A stretch of 64,000 bases of DNA from JADLHS01 sp020848635 (GTDB taxonomy: Bacteria; Verrucomicrobiota; Verrucomicrobiia; Limisphaerales; JADLHS01). Made by a program: the position numbers and the translations under genes. The stretch lies in contig JBAOIL010000009.1 in assembly GCA_037044975.1 (NCBI GenBank), positions 1 through 64,000 of the forward strand. Reading direction: 5' to 3'. The notes under the pieces were generated by a model. It had not been told where the DNA came from. It worked only from the letters and a program-made list of their open reading frames with translations, and ran no database searches. Below are positions 63,995 through 64,000 of the stretch, piece by piece; position 1 is the stretch's first letter; each line of letters opens with the position of its first letter.

Positions 63995-64000
63995 AACCCC

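Overview
The window appears to join two unrelated genomes. Bases 1 to about 11,035 have very high GC, strong G/C third positions and gene families typical of a Burkholderiales-like betaproteobacterium. From about 11,040 to 64,000 the sequence looks like a Verrucomicrobiota (Pedosphaera-like) genome: DUF1080 and ThuA proteins, a TIGR03067 domain, a Tat-exported Gfo/Idh/MocA oxidoreductase, paired GspF proteins and abundant palindromic repeats. At the join, a hybrid sensor kinase on the + strand and a lipoprotein gene on the - strand are both cut at the same point, with no integrase, transposase or tRNA nearby. A chimeric metagenomic contig is the simplest reading. The taxonomic names are my inference from protein families, not a search result.

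Left part (1-11,035): AraC-type regulator; MntA/HepT toxin-antitoxin pair; SAM methyltransferase; exported alpha/beta hydrolase; a small membrane ORF divergent from a winged-helix/NTPase/TPR regulator, with a repeated 9-mer between them; CorA; truncated PAS-PAS histidine kinase.

Right part. 11.0-16.7 kb: truncated lipoprotein, then a tightly overlapping type II secretion/type IV pilus-like operon (GspE, two GspF, three pseudopilin-like proteins, small membrane protein). 16.8-21.6 kb: ABC-F ATPase, a 25-bp inverted repeat, an exonuclease-J-domain fusion coupled to a receiver protein, a secreted protein. 21.8-24.9 kb: HEPN-like protein and a toxin-antitoxin island (HigBA, VapBC, HicA) interspersed with two families of repeats. 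25-31.2 kb: tripartite RND efflux pump. 31.4-36.1 kb: exported VOC protein, lipoproteins, AI-2E family permease, SulP transporter. 36.2-42.4 kb: glycogen debranching enzyme and phosphorylase, a truncated outer-membrane protein gene, a second CorA. 42.4-48.6 kb: NtrB/NtrC-like two-component pair, a GT39-like membrane protein, a LOG-family protein. 48.7-51.6 kb (- strand): ThuA, DUF1080-TIGR03067 and sugar epimerase, probably an operon for unusual sugar metabolism. 51.7-64 kb: DEAD-box helicase, Cys-less ALDH-like protein, two rRNA-methyltransferase-like genes, FmdB-like zinc ribbon, class III aminotransferase, Trp-rich small protein, Tat-exported oxidoreductase and a glycoside-hydrolase-like protein that may run off the edge.

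Two things run through the whole window. First, about nineteen otherwise conserved genes or domains are broken by a single-base frameshift, nearly all needing one base removed to restore the family sequence, which points to insertion-type sequencing error rather than gene decay. Second, at least three verrucomicrobial genes carry extra DNA (hairpin or repeat-like) inserted without stop codons, so the elements are translated. With the repeats flanking the toxin-antitoxin genes, this resembles the protein-coding palindromic elements of Rickettsia and is the most interesting biology here.
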